Positions 22,813 through 30,334 of a stretch of 36,714 nt of DNA are shown piece by piece; positions within the stretch are counted from its first letter, which is position 1, and every line of letters begins with the position of its first letter. The notes below the pieces were generated by a model, which had not been told where the DNA came from, did no database searches, and saw only the letters and a program-made list of their open reading frames with translations. The translations under genes and the position numbers were made by a program. This DNA comes from a virus: IMG/VR virus record IMGVR_UViG_3300047560_000541, positions 1-36,714 of that record; one strand, written 5' to 3'.

Positions 22813-23709
22813 TTAGACCGCCATCCCCGCGTAGTTGAGGGTCAGCGTTCCAAGGTGGACGCATTGGTTCGGCGCGACGGAAACCGTCCCGACAGGCGCG
22901 ACGAGCTCGACGCTATGCACGCCCACGAGTTGAAGGTTCGCGATGATCCACGACGGCGTGAGATCCCAACCAAGGCCGCGCGCGGTTTCGATCGCCGCAC
23001 GGAACGCGGTCTCAATGTCCGCGATGAACGTCGTCTGCACGGTCGGGAGGAGCTTGATATTCGCCTCGATGTTCACCGTGACGATATCCGCCGAGACGAC
23101 GGACACGGAATGACAGAGGCCGCGAATTGCATCCGAGAGGACGACCTCCTCGACAGCCGCGAGGGTTGCGCTCGTCGGGACGCCGGTTTCGGTGTTGCCG
23201 AGGACCGACACGCGGACCGTGCCGCCCGCTGGGGCGTCTACTTCCACGTCGCGCGCGCCCGTGGTCGCGCTCATCGCGTGGTAGCGATACCACGACTTCG
23301 TGCCCGCCGCGCTCGATCCTTTGGTGTGTTCACGGACCCGGATCAGGAACGACGCGTCGGTTTCGAGGACCTCCTCGACCGGCGGGTTAGCCGTCGGATC
23401 CGCCGGCGTGATGACTTGACGCGCGACGCCATAGAACGCCGCCAACTGGTCGAGGTCGCCTCCCCTCGCGAACGCAAGGAGACGACGCCGCGCCGCATCG
23501 TTGACGCGTTGACGGAGGAGCGTCTCACGGTAGGAGGCCGCTTCGAGGATCTTGTAAGCCGGGTCGCTCTCGACGGTCGCCGTATAAGCCGGATCGCGCG
23601 ACCGAAGGTCCGCGAGTTGCGCCGCGAGGATCGTCTCAAAATCGAGCTCCTCGACGACGGTCGGGAGCGGGAGAAGAGACAGGTCGAGAGGCAGTTGGGT
23701 TTCGCTCAT
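22813..23709 (-). CDS. J: P2 gpJ-like baseplate wedge protein, 298 aa
   Basis: MSETQLPLDLSLLPLPTVVEELDFETILA (in parts), LRQRVNDAARRRLLAFARGGDLDQLAAFYGV and SWYRYHAMSATTGARDVEVDAPAGG are hallmark blocks of gpJ/baseplate J. The length of 298 matches P2 gpJ (about 302). The ATG overlaps the gpW stop by 4 nt. Confidence 0.95.
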   Translation of the reverse strand: MSETQLPLDLSLLPLPTVVEELDFETILAAQLADLRSRDPAYTATVESDPAYKILEAASYRETLLRQRVNDAARRRLLAFARGGDLDQLAAFYGVARQVITPADPTANPPVEEVLETDASFLIRVREHTKGSSAAGTKSWYRYHAMSATTGARDVEVDAPAGGTVRVSVLGNTETGVPTSATLAAVEEVVLSDAIRGLCHSVSVVSADIVTVNIEANIKLLPTVQTTFIADIETAFRAAIETARGLGWDLTPSWIIANLQLVGVHSVELVAPVGTVSVAPNQCVHLGTLTLNYAGMAV

Positions 23710-24044
23710 TTTACGATGATGCCGTCGAGTTTAATGTCCTTGCCGTTCGGCAAGTAACGGGCCCAAAGGTCGAGCTCGATCGCCCCGGGCGTCGCCGCGA
23801 CGACGTTCACGCGCTGAACCTTGAGACGGGGCTCCCACTTCTCCAGAGCGGTTACGGTCGCCGCGTAGAGTTCGAGGATTAGTTCGCGATTGATCGGGCG
23901 GTCGACGAGCTCGAACAGCCGGCTCCCATAGTCGCGCCGCATGACTCGCGACCCGATCGGGGTCGTGAGAATGTCCCGCACGGATTGACGCAAGTGTTCA
24001 ATGCCGCCGAGGAGCTTTCCGGTCGATACGTTCATGCCTTCCAT
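23706..24044 (-). CDS. W: P2 gpW-like baseplate protein (gp25-like), 112 aa
   Basis: HLRQSVRDILTTPIGSRVMRRDYGSRLFEL is the canonical gpW/gp25 motif, a lysozyme-fold wedge component that starts sheath assembly. P2 gpW is 115 residues. Two in-frame ATGs lie at 24044 and 24035. Copy 2 of the 20-bp motif lies about 30 bp upstream, between the end of V and this gene. Confidence 0.93.
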   Translation of the reverse strand: MEGMNVSTGKLLGGIEHLRQSVRDILTTPIGSRVMRRDYGSRLFELVDRPINRELILELYAATVTALEKWEPRLKVQRVNVVAATPGAIELDLWARYLPNGKDIKLDGIIVK

Positions 24045-24073
24045 TGGGCCATTCTCGGACCGTGGAGGGCGGG

Positions 24074-24093
24074 TTTCCTCTTGCGCCTTTTCC
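24074..24093 (-). repeat. 20-bp motif copy 2, between V and W
   Basis: Minus-strand GGAAAAGGCGCAAGAGGAAA, starting 2 bp after the V stop and ending 29 bp before the W start. Confidence 0.65.
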
Positions 24094-24095
24094 TA

Positions 24096-24506
24096 TCAAG
24101 CCGCCGGCTTGCCCGTTTGTCCGCTACCCGGCTGAACTTGTCCGTGCTTGTGATCCTTGAGGCTCACGGATCCCGCTTGCACGTCGCCGTCCGCCTTAAT
24201 GTCGCCCGTGAACTTCGCCGTGGGCGTGTCGATCTTGAGTTCCCCGGTCGCTTTGATCTCGGCGTTCTTACAGTTGATGACGACCTTTCCTTCCTTTGCC
24301 GCCGTAACTGTGAGCGTGTGGGTTTCCGCGTTGAACTCGACCACGGAGCCGTCCGGGTAAACCGTCCGGTCCTGATACTTCGACGTGCCGCCGTGCGGAT
24401 ACTTGTCCTGATAGATCGAGCCGAGCACGACGCCGTGCTCCAGTTCACCGCCTGGACACGCGATTACGACTTGCTCGCCGGGGCGTGGCGGGTTCCATCG
24501 CCGCAC
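24096..24506 (-). pseudogene. V: gpV baseplate spike, C-terminal part (frameshifted), up to 136 aa
   Basis: RRWNPPRPGEQVVIACPGGELEHGVVLGSIY is the second half of the OB domain of P2 gpV. YPDGSVVEFNAETHTLTV, a short beta-helix and a C-terminal KDHKHG metal-binding-like tip follow. A GTG at 24504-24506 could open this frame but has no clear ribosome binding site. The domain boundary falls in mid-fold, so it is more likely the rear part of a gene interrupted by a frameshift near 24526 than a separate gene. Confidence 0.75.
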
Positions 24507-24663
24507 GGGTCCCGCACGCGAAGTGAATCCAGTCGGACACGACGCCGCCGGCGCGAACCTTGACGAGCCCCTTTTCCGTGTCGAGCTCCACGACGGATCC
24601 CACGCGGATCATGTTCGAGATCATCCGCGCGTGTTCGCTGATCGCGAAGGCTTCGGCGCTCAC
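24445..24663 (-). pseudogene. V: gpV baseplate spike, N-terminal part (frameshifted), 72 aa
   Basis: A GTG start at 24661-24663 overlaps the upstream stop (GTGA). The product reads SEHARMISNMIRVGSVVELD and VRAGGVVSDWI, matching the start of gpV. It then leaves the family pattern (HFACGTRAAMEP) and ends early. Removing one T of ATTC (plus 24526-24527) gives DWITSRAGPVRRWNPP, which joins both halves into one protein of 188 aa of the expected gpV layout. The causes could be a sequencing error, a real disabling mutation or, less likely, recoding. Confidence 0.75.
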
Positions 24664-25229
24664 GGGAGATTGTCCTCGATGCTCCCGGTAAGGGGGCCGA
24701 TATAATCGTCGATGTGCTCGGGGCCGATATCAGGCGCGAAGCCGAGATAGACCTCGGTCGGGATCCAGTCGGGGGGCATTTCCCAGACGCTTGCGCCGAG
24801 GTGGATGATTTGTTGCCACTCCACGCACCACACTTCGAACTGGTCGAGCTCGGGGTCGAAGTCGTCGGGGGCCGCGCTGAGGATCTCGGCGGGACCGATT
24901 GGACAGCCCCATCGCTGGAACTTCGCGAACGCCGCGAACGCCGCCGCGAGCTTGCGGACTTCGAGCTTCGGGTTCGCCGCGCCTTGTCTGAATGACATGA
25001 TGAAGCGAGCCTCGAAGCGCGCCATCACCGCGAGTTGTTCCGTGCCGGGGTCGGGATCCACCCGCGTGTCCCAGTCGGTGAGCTCGACCAGACAGGCGGG
25101 GACCTTGAGGGACTTTCGATCTAGCCGGTACGCCTCGACCGTCTGGAGGTCTGGGAACTTCGCGCTGATCGCCGAGACGATCCCGGCATGAACCGCGTCG
25201 AGCGTGGTTTCGGTGTTGGCGTTGCTCAT
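24660..25229 (-). CDS. Tail/neck protein (Mu gp37-like), 189 aa
   Basis: The pattern AGIVSAISAKFPDLQTVEAY, VPACLVELTDWD, LAVMARFEARFIM and KFQRWGCPIGPAEIL resembles the Mu gp37/tail terminator-like group encoded just before the spike gene in Mu/P2-type hybrids. It probably caps or completes the tail or neck. The ATG abuts the stop of the previous gene at 25229. Confidence 0.68.
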   Translation of the reverse strand: MSNANTETTLDAVHAGIVSAISAKFPDLQTVEAYRLDRKSLKVPACLVELTDWDTRVDPDPGTEQLAVMARFEARFIMSFRQGAANPKLEVRKLAAAFAAFAKFQRWGCPIGPAEILSAAPDDFDPELDQFEVWCVEWQQIIHLGASVWEMPPDWIPTEVYLGFAPDIGPEHIDDYIGPLTGSIEDNLP

Positions 25230-25792
25230 TAGCTCATCCCCACGTTGTAGGTGAGGCGCGCGCGTAGGTCGCGAATGAAGTGGTTCATAAAAATCTCTTC
25301 GACCTCATCGAAAATCACGTCCTCGATATAGACGTCCATTTTGTCCTTGATCGGCGCGCTTGCCTCGTCGAGCGGGAGACGTGCGCGACCTTCGCGGAAA
25401 TAGATCGAGCGCCCGCGCCCGTTGAGTCCCGAGTGCACGAAGCCCTTCGGGAAGTTGAAACTGCCGGCCTTGCCGGACCACGACGCGCCGTTCGGCTTGT
25501 TGTCCTTGGCTCGTCCCTTGAGCATCGAAAGCGGGAGCGGGTTCAAACCATACCAGAGCTCCGCGCCCTCGACGTTCGACCGCTTGATCCGGATCGTCTT
25601 TAAGCGCTTGCGGAGGTAGGCGAGCTTCTTCACGCCGATCTCGGACTTGAAGCCGGCCTCGGACTTTTTCCGAAGGGTCGCCGCCGTGCGTTTCGCCGCG
25701 CGAGATATCGCGAACTTGACCTGCCTTTCGGTCGGTCCGAGGGCCTCGATAATCTCCCGGATCCCCTTCGCGTCGAAGTCGAGATACAGCAT
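25229..25792 (-). CDS. Minor tail/neck protein, gpZ-like, 187 aa
   Basis: MLYLDFDAKGIREIIEALGPTERQV leads into a basic helical region (ISRAAKRTAATLRKKSEAGFKSEIGVKK, in parts), and RARLPLDEASAPIKDKM occurs near the C-terminus. This layout is that of the lambda minor tail protein Z / HK97 gp10-type connector family, which sits at the head-tail junction. It follows the FII-like attachment gene as in lambda. Confidence 0.78.
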   Translation of the reverse strand: MLYLDFDAKGIREIIEALGPTERQVKFAISRAAKRTAATLRKKSEAGFKSEIGVKKLAYLRKRLKTIRIKRSNVEGAELWYGLNPLPLSMLKGRAKDNKPNGASWSGKAGSFNFPKGFVHSGLNGRGRSIYFREGRARLPLDEASAPIKDKMDVYIEDVIFDEVEEIFMNHFIRDLRARLTYNVGMS

Positions 25793-25795
25793 GGG

Positions 25796-26119
25796 CTACC
25801 CGTCGAGCTCAGTCGAAGCGAGTTCCAGAGACGCCATGCCGGTTCCGTCGATATGCGGCGCGGTCAGGACGTCGTAAATCTTGCCGTCGAGGATGATCCG
25901 GTCGCCACGAAGGACGCCGCGCACGTCGGCCTCCTTGCACGCGATCCGGGGCCGGCTCGTGTCGGCCTCATATTCCCCGAGTTGGGCGTTGAGGTAGGGC
26001 TCGTCGAAAATCCCGGGGAACGACCGCGTGGTTCCGTCCTGCATCTGCAGAACGATTTGAACCGCGAAGTCGTCCGTGGAGACGAACGCGTCGAGGTCGT
26101 CCCAAGCCGGGGTGGGCAT
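25796..26119 (-). CDS. Head-tail attachment protein, lambda FII-like, 107 aa
   Basis: DDLDAFVSTDDFAVQIVLQ, RGVLRGDRIILDGKIYDVLTAP and DGTGMASLELA match the phage head-tail joining protein family of lambda gpFII, which completes the head so that the tail can attach. Length is close to lambda FII (117). Its ATG overlaps the stop of the 92-aa gene. Confidence 0.82.
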   Translation of the reverse strand: MPTPAWDDLDAFVSTDDFAVQIVLQMQDGTTRSFPGIFDEPYLNAQLGEYEADTSRPRIACKEADVRGVLRGDRIILDGKIYDVLTAPHIDGTGMASLELASTELDG

Positions 26120-26397
26120 TATTTCTTGCCCTTGGCGGGTTTCGCCGGCGCTTCGGGTTCGGCGCTCTCAGTCGCCGCCGGCGCTTCGTCCTCGTCGGCG
26201 CGCTTGGTGTCGCCGACAGACAGGCCGAGCTTCGGGGCTACTTTCGGGGCGTCCTCGGCGTTCGCAAGAACAGCCTTTCCGCGCTGGAGGAGGTCTTTCG
26301 CTTCAGAGGTCGAAACCTCGACAACTTCACCCGCCTTCGCAATTTCCCCGCCGATCCAAAAGGCGGAGGTTACTTTCAAAAATACAGATTCGGACAT
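26119..26397 (-). CDS. Small head protein, 92 aa
   Basis: An N-terminal beta domain (VFLKVTSAFWIGGEIAKAGEVVEVSTSEAKDLLQRGKAV, in parts) precedes a low-complexity Ala/Glu/Pro/Lys tail ending KPAKGKK. This is typical of small phage proteins lying between the capsid and head-tail joining genes. It is the first gene after the terminator behind the capsid gene. Function is unknown; a head completion or decoration role is inferred from position. Confidence 0.65.
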   Translation of the reverse strand: MSESVFLKVTSAFWIGGEIAKAGEVVEVSTSEAKDLLQRGKAVLANAEDAPKVAPKLGLSVGDTKRADEDEAPAATESAEPEAPAKPAKGKK

Positions 26398-26414
26398 TGT
26401 GTTTCCTCATTAAG

Positions 26415-26442
26415 AAAAAGGCCGGGATAGTTTACCCGGCCT
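26415..26442 (-). terminator. Intrinsic terminator after capsid gene
   Basis: AGGCCGGG (plus 26419-26426) and CCCGGCCT (26435-26442) form a perfect 8-bp stem with an 8-nt loop. Read on the minus strand it is followed by a T-run (plus A's 26415-26419). It would reduce transcription past the highly expressed capsid gene. Confidence 0.88.
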
Positions 26443-26462
26443 CTTTCGTTTGGTTGCCGGTC

Positions 26463-28307
26463 TTAGTCCGGGCGACCCACGCAGAAGGACTGCGTGCGAC
26501 GAACCGCGAAGTCGACGTCTTGGAATACGACGACGCGGAGGCGACCCTTCTTGCTGTGAGTGTAGGGGTCGACCAGAAGTTCGAGCCCGCCCCACATACC
26601 GATGAGGAGATCCGCGAAGTTGCCCATGAACACGTCGCCGGTCTGCACCTGATTGGTGATTTCAGTCCGGTAGCCGTTGATGGTGTTGCCGGGTTCCCAG
26701 ATAGTGCCCGCGCCGTTCACGCCCGGGAACTTGAGGGTCGTCTTGGCGTGACCACGAAGGGCCGCGTTGCCGACGTAGGCCATGCTGTTCACGTCAGCGT
26801 TCAGCAAGGCGATCTGGGTTTCCATTTCCACGAGCTCGGCGAAGGTCGGCTGAGCGCCCGCAAAGGCGACAGCGTTCACGCCGGACTGATTGACGATGCC
26901 GAGCGGCTGGTGATCGGAGCCCGTGCCGTAGTAGCCGGCGCGGTCGATCGTCAGCGCGAGAGCCTTCGCCAAGTCGGTGCGGACGAGCGCTTCCGTGTCG
27001 AGCGAGGACTGGATCATCAGCTTGCGGGTGATTTCGCTGAAAGCCGCGACGGTTTTCGGCGACAGGTGGATCTGGCCGAGTTCCAAGTTGCTTTCGGTTG
27101 CGTCGTCGTCCTCGCCGAGCCAGTAGCCCTGAGACGCGGCGACCTGTTTCGGGATGTCGATGTTGCCGACAAGCCCGCCCATCACCGAGCCCAACTGCAT
27201 GATGGTGGTGCGGTTGCGGAGAATGTCGATGAACGACTGAGCCATAAGGGTCGTCGCGATACCGTAGCCGCCGGTGTCGCCCGCTTCCGCGCCCGTCTTG
27301 CTGGTGTTCAGCGAGCGGGTCAGAACGTCAGCCGGGATCACGAACTTGTCGGTGTTCTTGCCGAGCTTATCAGCCGCCGCGCGGGAGGCTTCGAACTCGA
27401 ACTTTGCATCCTCGTGAGCCCGACGGTCGGTCGGTTCAGCAAGGGCGCGGATCACCTTCAGGAACGAGAAGTTCCGGGCTTCCTTATCGGTCAGGCCGAT
27501 ATCGGCGTCGCGCATCTGCTCAGAGAGCGGGCGCTGAGTCTTGGCGTTGATGTGATCCAGAAGCGAGCGCTGGAATTCTTCGGCGGTTTTGCCGTCCTTA
27601 ACGGCGTCGCGCGCGAGATCCTCAGCCTTGAACTTCTCGCCCATTTCCAGAATGGAACGGACGCGAGACTTCTCGGCCTCGGTTGCCGCACGGATCGCGG
27701 CTTCGTGATCGACCGCCGGGGCGGGCTTTTCCTTTTCGATATCCATTTTTCGAGTGTCCTCAGTTTTGATTGGTTCGGGTTTGGGATCCGCATCGGTTTC
27801 GAGTGAGCGTCCTACGCCCACGCTGGTATCCGCCGCGATGGGGACGATGCTGATCTCGAAGGGGGTCCAGTTCGTGATCGTCCAGACTTCTTCGTCGTCG
27901 CGTTCTTCGGTCAGTTTGGCTTCGTTGATGAAGTAACCGACCGAGACCTTCCGACGGATGCCGTCTTTCACGTCTTGGAGGATTTCCTCGGCACGTGCGC
28001 TTCTCCCGAACCGCACAACAGCCCGCCCCCGGCGGTCTGCGTCGATGGAAACGGATTCAACCACGCCGATCTGGTCGCGGTCGTTGTGATTCATGAGCAA
28101 GGGCGCGCCGTCTCTCAGACGCGCGAGATCCACGGCGGACGGGTCGTGGCTTAGAACCTCGACGCCCCACCATCGCTGAACCTCGGCCTCGCTGGAAAAT
28201 GCAAGCTCGACGGTCCGCTTCTCGACGTTGACCGCGCCGACCTCGGCTTCGCGGAACGCCTTCGCGCCGTCTTTGCTTCGGATTTGCTCGAGTGTGATTT
28301 TGCTCAT
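26463..28307 (-). CDS. Prohead protease-major capsid fusion, 614 aa
   Basis: Residues 1-165 are an HK97/U35-type prohead protease: H74 (LLMNHNDRDQ), S122 (RRKVSVGYF) and E151 (WTPFEISIVP) fit the catalytic residues. A helical scaffold-like linker (about 188-300) and an HK97-fold capsid domain follow (LTRSLNTSKTGAEAGDTGGYG, IDIPKQVAASQGYWLGED, YVGNAALRGHAKTTLKFPG, ending FAVRRTQSFCVGRPD). An internal ATG at 27744-27746 (residue 188, MDIEKEKPAPAVDH) follows a GAGGA and could give a separate 427-aa capsid precursor. Protease and capsid are usually separate genes; fusions exist in some phages. Confidence 0.92.
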   Translation of the reverse strand: MSKITLEQIRSKDGAKAFREAEVGAVNVEKRTVELAFSSEAEVQRWWGVEVLSHDPSAVDLARLRDGAPLLMNHNDRDQIGVVESVSIDADRRGRAVVRFGRSARAEEILQDVKDGIRRKVSVGYFINEAKLTEERDDEEVWTITNWTPFEISIVPIAADTSVGVGRSLETDADPKPEPIKTEDTRKMDIEKEKPAPAVDHEAAIRAATEAEKSRVRSILEMGEKFKAEDLARDAVKDGKTAEEFQRSLLDHINAKTQRPLSEQMRDADIGLTDKEARNFSFLKVIRALAEPTDRRAHEDAKFEFEASRAAADKLGKNTDKFVIPADVLTRSLNTSKTGAEAGDTGGYGIATTLMAQSFIDILRNRTTIMQLGSVMGGLVGNIDIPKQVAASQGYWLGEDDDATESNLELGQIHLSPKTVAAFSEITRKLMIQSSLDTEALVRTDLAKALALTIDRAGYYGTGSDHQPLGIVNQSGVNAVAFAGAQPTFAELVEMETQIALLNADVNSMAYVGNAALRGHAKTTLKFPGVNGAGTIWEPGNTINGYRTEITNQVQTGDVFMGNFADLLIGMWGGLELLVDPYTHSKKGRLRVVVFQDVDFAVRRTQSFCVGRPD

Positions 28308-28660
28308 TTCAAGAATGTCAGCTTGTAGATCGTGGAGAGATACGCCTCGACCGCCGCATCGATCAGGTTTTGGATCGGCGTGTCCTCACGCGGAGCGGCG
28401 ACGTAACGCGCCGACGCGATCCACTCGACGTGGTTCTTGAGCGTTTCGAGGATGTCGGCTTCCGGGTCCCCAGAGAGGAGCGGGATCGTCAATAGCTGGA
28501 GGGTCCGCCCCTGCCATGCCTCGGTGATCGTGTCCGCGTGGTCGACGATCGCCGCGTAGAACTCGCCGAGCGCGACGTGTTCCGCGTAGCTCCGCGACCG
28601 AAGGTGCGCCCGGTGCGCCAGTTCACGCGCAAGGAAGAGGTGAGCGATTAGGTTTTCCAT
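28304..28660 (-). CDS. Helical phage protein, DUF5856-like, 118 aa
   Basis: MENLIAHLFLARELAHRAHLRSRSYAEHVALGEFYAAIVDHADTITE (in parts) has the L-x-H-x-x-S-YAEH-A-G-YY-x-x-D pattern I associate with DUF5856. Those are short helical-bundle proteins of marine and other phages with a Dps-like look. It overlaps the protease-capsid gene by 4 nt and so is co-translated with it. Copy 3 of the 20-bp motif precedes it. Its role is unknown. Confidence 0.7.
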   Translation of the reverse strand: MENLIAHLFLARELAHRAHLRSRSYAEHVALGEFYAAIVDHADTITEAWQGRTLQLLTIPLLSGDPEADILETLKNHVEWIASARYVAAPREDTPIQNLIDAAVEAYLSTIYKLTFLK

Positions 28661-28690
28661 GCTCGCCAGTCTGAAGAGGGTCCAGGCTGG

Positions 28691-28710
28691 TTTCCTCTTG
28701 CGGGATTTCC
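28691..28710 (-). repeat. 20-bp motif copy 3, before the capsid unit
   Basis: Minus-strand GGAAATCCCGCAAGAGGAAA, starting 2 bp after the stop of the 181-aa gene and ending 30 bp before the DUF5856-like start. Confidence 0.65.
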
Positions 28711-28712
28711 GC

Positions 28713-29258
28713 TTAGATCGCGCGAGTGAGGAGGATCTCGGACCCTGATTTCAGCGTGACCGCCGAGCTCGCCACCTCGGACGCGAAGCGGATCTGCAGG
28801 GCCCCAGAGGTCGCTCCGGTCTTGATGATCCCGCTTATCCTTGCCGTGTAGACGGTATCCGCCGCCGGGACGCCGTTCCCGGTCGCCGAGTCGGACTGTG
28901 CCGACGTAATAAGGCGCGTCATTTGCGAGAGCCACGTCGAGACGGACGGGATCGCGATCTCAACCATGCCGACAGCGCTCGCCGGGAGCGTGTACCCGAG
29001 CGCGAGCCCGGTATCCACGGAGGCGGACGAGAATTTCACGAACGCGTCGACGCGGTAGGTCGCATTGGCCGCGACGGACACGGAAAGGCCGGTCGCATCC
29101 GCGAGCGTGGTCGAGCTCGACGACTGGTCGGCGGACGAAATCGCCGCGACGGATCCCGCCCCGGATGATGACTCCAGAACCGAGACCCGGGAGAGGAGCG
29201 ACTTGATATCCGCGCCGATCGCTTGCGCCAGCGCGGATAGCTGATCGGCGAGCGTCAT
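28713..29258 (-). CDS. Fibre-like protein in the head module, 181 aa
   Basis: It starts MTLADQLSALAQAIGADIKSL, a coiled-coil trimerisation-like segment shared with the adjacent 167-aa protein. A Ser/Thr/Ala-rich beta-sandwich (YRVDAFVKFSSASVDTGLAL, YTARISGIIKTGATSG) follows. This is typical of fibre or fibrous decoration proteins. Its location between portal and capsid suggests a head fibre or decoration protein. Confidence 0.65.
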   Translation of the reverse strand: MTLADQLSALAQAIGADIKSLLSRVSVLESSSGAGSVAAISSADQSSSSTTLADATGLSVSVAANATYRVDAFVKFSSASVDTGLALGYTLPASAVGMVEIAIPSVSTWLSQMTRLITSAQSDSATGNGVPAADTVYTARISGIIKTGATSGALQIRFASEVASSAVTLKSGSEILLTRAI

Positions 29259-29259
29259 G

Positions 29260-29763
29260 TTACGCCTTCGCGGTTGAGTAGGTCGCTGTCAGGTCCGCAG
29301 TAATGTTGCCGGCGTCGGAGGTCTGAACCGCCCCGATATTGGAGCACGCCTGAGTCTTTTCGCCGCTCGTGAGCGTTTGAGCCGCGTCGAATCGAACCCG
29401 GTTTGCAACAGCCGTCGCCAGAGCGGTTCCCGCCGACTGATCGCTCGCGATATAATCCGCGATCTCCTTCAGCGTGTCGAACGTGGTCGGCGCGCCGTTC
29501 AAGAGGTCGGATTTCAGCGTTGCCAGAGCGGACGCGATCTTGTCGGCGGACCACGTCTTGTTCGTCGTCCCGCTCCCCGCCGTGTCGTTGATGACGCCGG
29601 TCGCCGACTGCGCGATCGTCAAAACCTCGTTGAGCGCCGCGACTAGGTTGCTCTTCGCTGTAGTCGAGAGGGTCGAGAGATCACCGTGCGCCGCGTTCAG
29701 CGCCTTAACGTCCGCGCCAATCGCGGAAGCGAGCGCGCTCAGTCGTTGTTCGAGTGTGGCCAT
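29260..29763 (-). CDS. Fibre-like protein with coiled-coil N-terminus, 167 aa
   Basis: MATLEQRLSALASAIGADVKAL parallels the start of the 181-aa gene. A central GAPTTFDTLKEIADYIASDQ block resembles that in the 533-aa tail fibre (ATLDTLKELADAIGNDPSF), a widespread phage fibre repeat. It ends in a polar DAGNITADLTATYSTAKA. It is part of a fibre-like cluster inside the head genes. Confidence 0.65.
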   Translation of the reverse strand: MATLEQRLSALASAIGADVKALNAAHGDLSTLSTTAKSNLVAALNEVLTIAQSATGVINDTAGSGTTNKTWSADKIASALATLKSDLLNGAPTTFDTLKEIADYIASDQSAGTALATAVANRVRFDAAQTLTSGEKTQACSNIGAVQTSDAGNITADLTATYSTAKA

Positions 29764-29774
29764 AAATGCTCCGT

Positions 29775-30017
29775 CTATGATTTCGCGAGAATGTAGGGAA
29801 TGAGAGGGTCCGGGGTGAAGTTCAGCACGCCTTCGCCGGGGTCGCCCTTGATGCCTTGGATCCCTTGCTCGCCTTGGTCCCCTTTAAGGAACCGGATCAG
29901 CGGATAGATTTCCGCCTCGAAGTTCGGCGAGGTCGTGAGGATCACCGTCGGCTTGTTCTCCGCCGAGAGGACGACCTCATAGCGCGGAGGGAGTTGGGCG
30001 ATCTGAATGTCGAACAC
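29775..30017 (-). CDS. Short collagen-like protein, 80 aa
   Basis: A GTG start at 30015-30017 has GAGGT 6 nt upstream; an in-frame ATG farther up lies inside the previous gene. The product starts VFDIQIAQLPPRYEVVLSAEN and has six Gly-X-Y triplets (GDQGEQGIQGIKGDPGEG) near residues 46-63. A short hydrophobic tail ending IPYILAKS closes it. Collagen-like segments trimerise phage fibre and decoration proteins. It probably assembles with its fibre-like neighbours. Confidence 0.65.
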   Translation of the reverse strand: MFDIQIAQLPPRYEVVLSAENKPTVILTTSPNFEAEIYPLIRFLKGDQGEQGIQGIKGDPGEGVLNFTPDPLIPYILAKS

Positions 30018-30019
30018 GG

Positions 30020-30334
30020 TTAGACCTCGCGCTCGACGAATATCCCGAATGATTTGGTGGAGGAGACTTCGCCGCCTTCGATCACCGTGATGTCGGCTTC
30101 GGTCAAACCGACAGGCCACGCCTTTGTGCTCACGGCGGAGCAGTTGATTTCGTAGACCCCGCCCGCCGCGCTGAGCGTGTCAATCGAGATACCCCGGAGA
30201 GGCATCCCGTTTCGCATCCGGGTCGAGACGCGGACCTCTTTCCCCGTCATATCGACGGGTTCCTTCGTCACGGGATCGCGAAACGTAACCGACAGGCGGA
30301 ACGTGTCGCCCTGCTTATGGGGTATTTCCTGCAT
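30020..30334 (-). CDS. Small beta-domain phage protein, 104 aa
   Basis: MQEIPHKQGDTFRLSVTFRDPVTKEPVDMTGKEVRVSTRMRNG (in parts) has the Ig-like pattern of phage BppU-type and other small fibre-associated domains (G-D-TF-L-x-x-x-x-D-P-x-x-x-x-P-x-DLTG). It overlaps the portal gene by 20 nt and leads into the collagen-like gene. It is probably the base of the fibre-like cluster. Confidence 0.62.
   Translation of the reverse strand: MQEIPHKQGDTFRLSVTFRDPVTKEPVDMTGKEVRVSTRMRNGMPLRGISIDTLSAAGGVYEINCSAVSTKAWPVGLTEADITVIEGGEVSSTKSFGIFVEREV

Noticed and set aside
22528-23757. 409-aa plus-strand open frame over I/J
   Set aside because: Antisense shadow of gpI and gpJ; no recognisable domain or ribosome binding site.
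26076-27806. 576-aa plus-strand open frame
   Set aside because: It lies opposite the protease-capsid gene; the sequence is the His/Val/Arg/Asp-rich translation expected of an antisense frame in GC-rich DNA.
28691-28710. 20-bp motif as a GNRA-tetraloop hairpin
   Set aside because: CGCAAG could close a GCAA loop, but the flanking bases pair poorly in all four copies, so a conserved hairpin is not supported.
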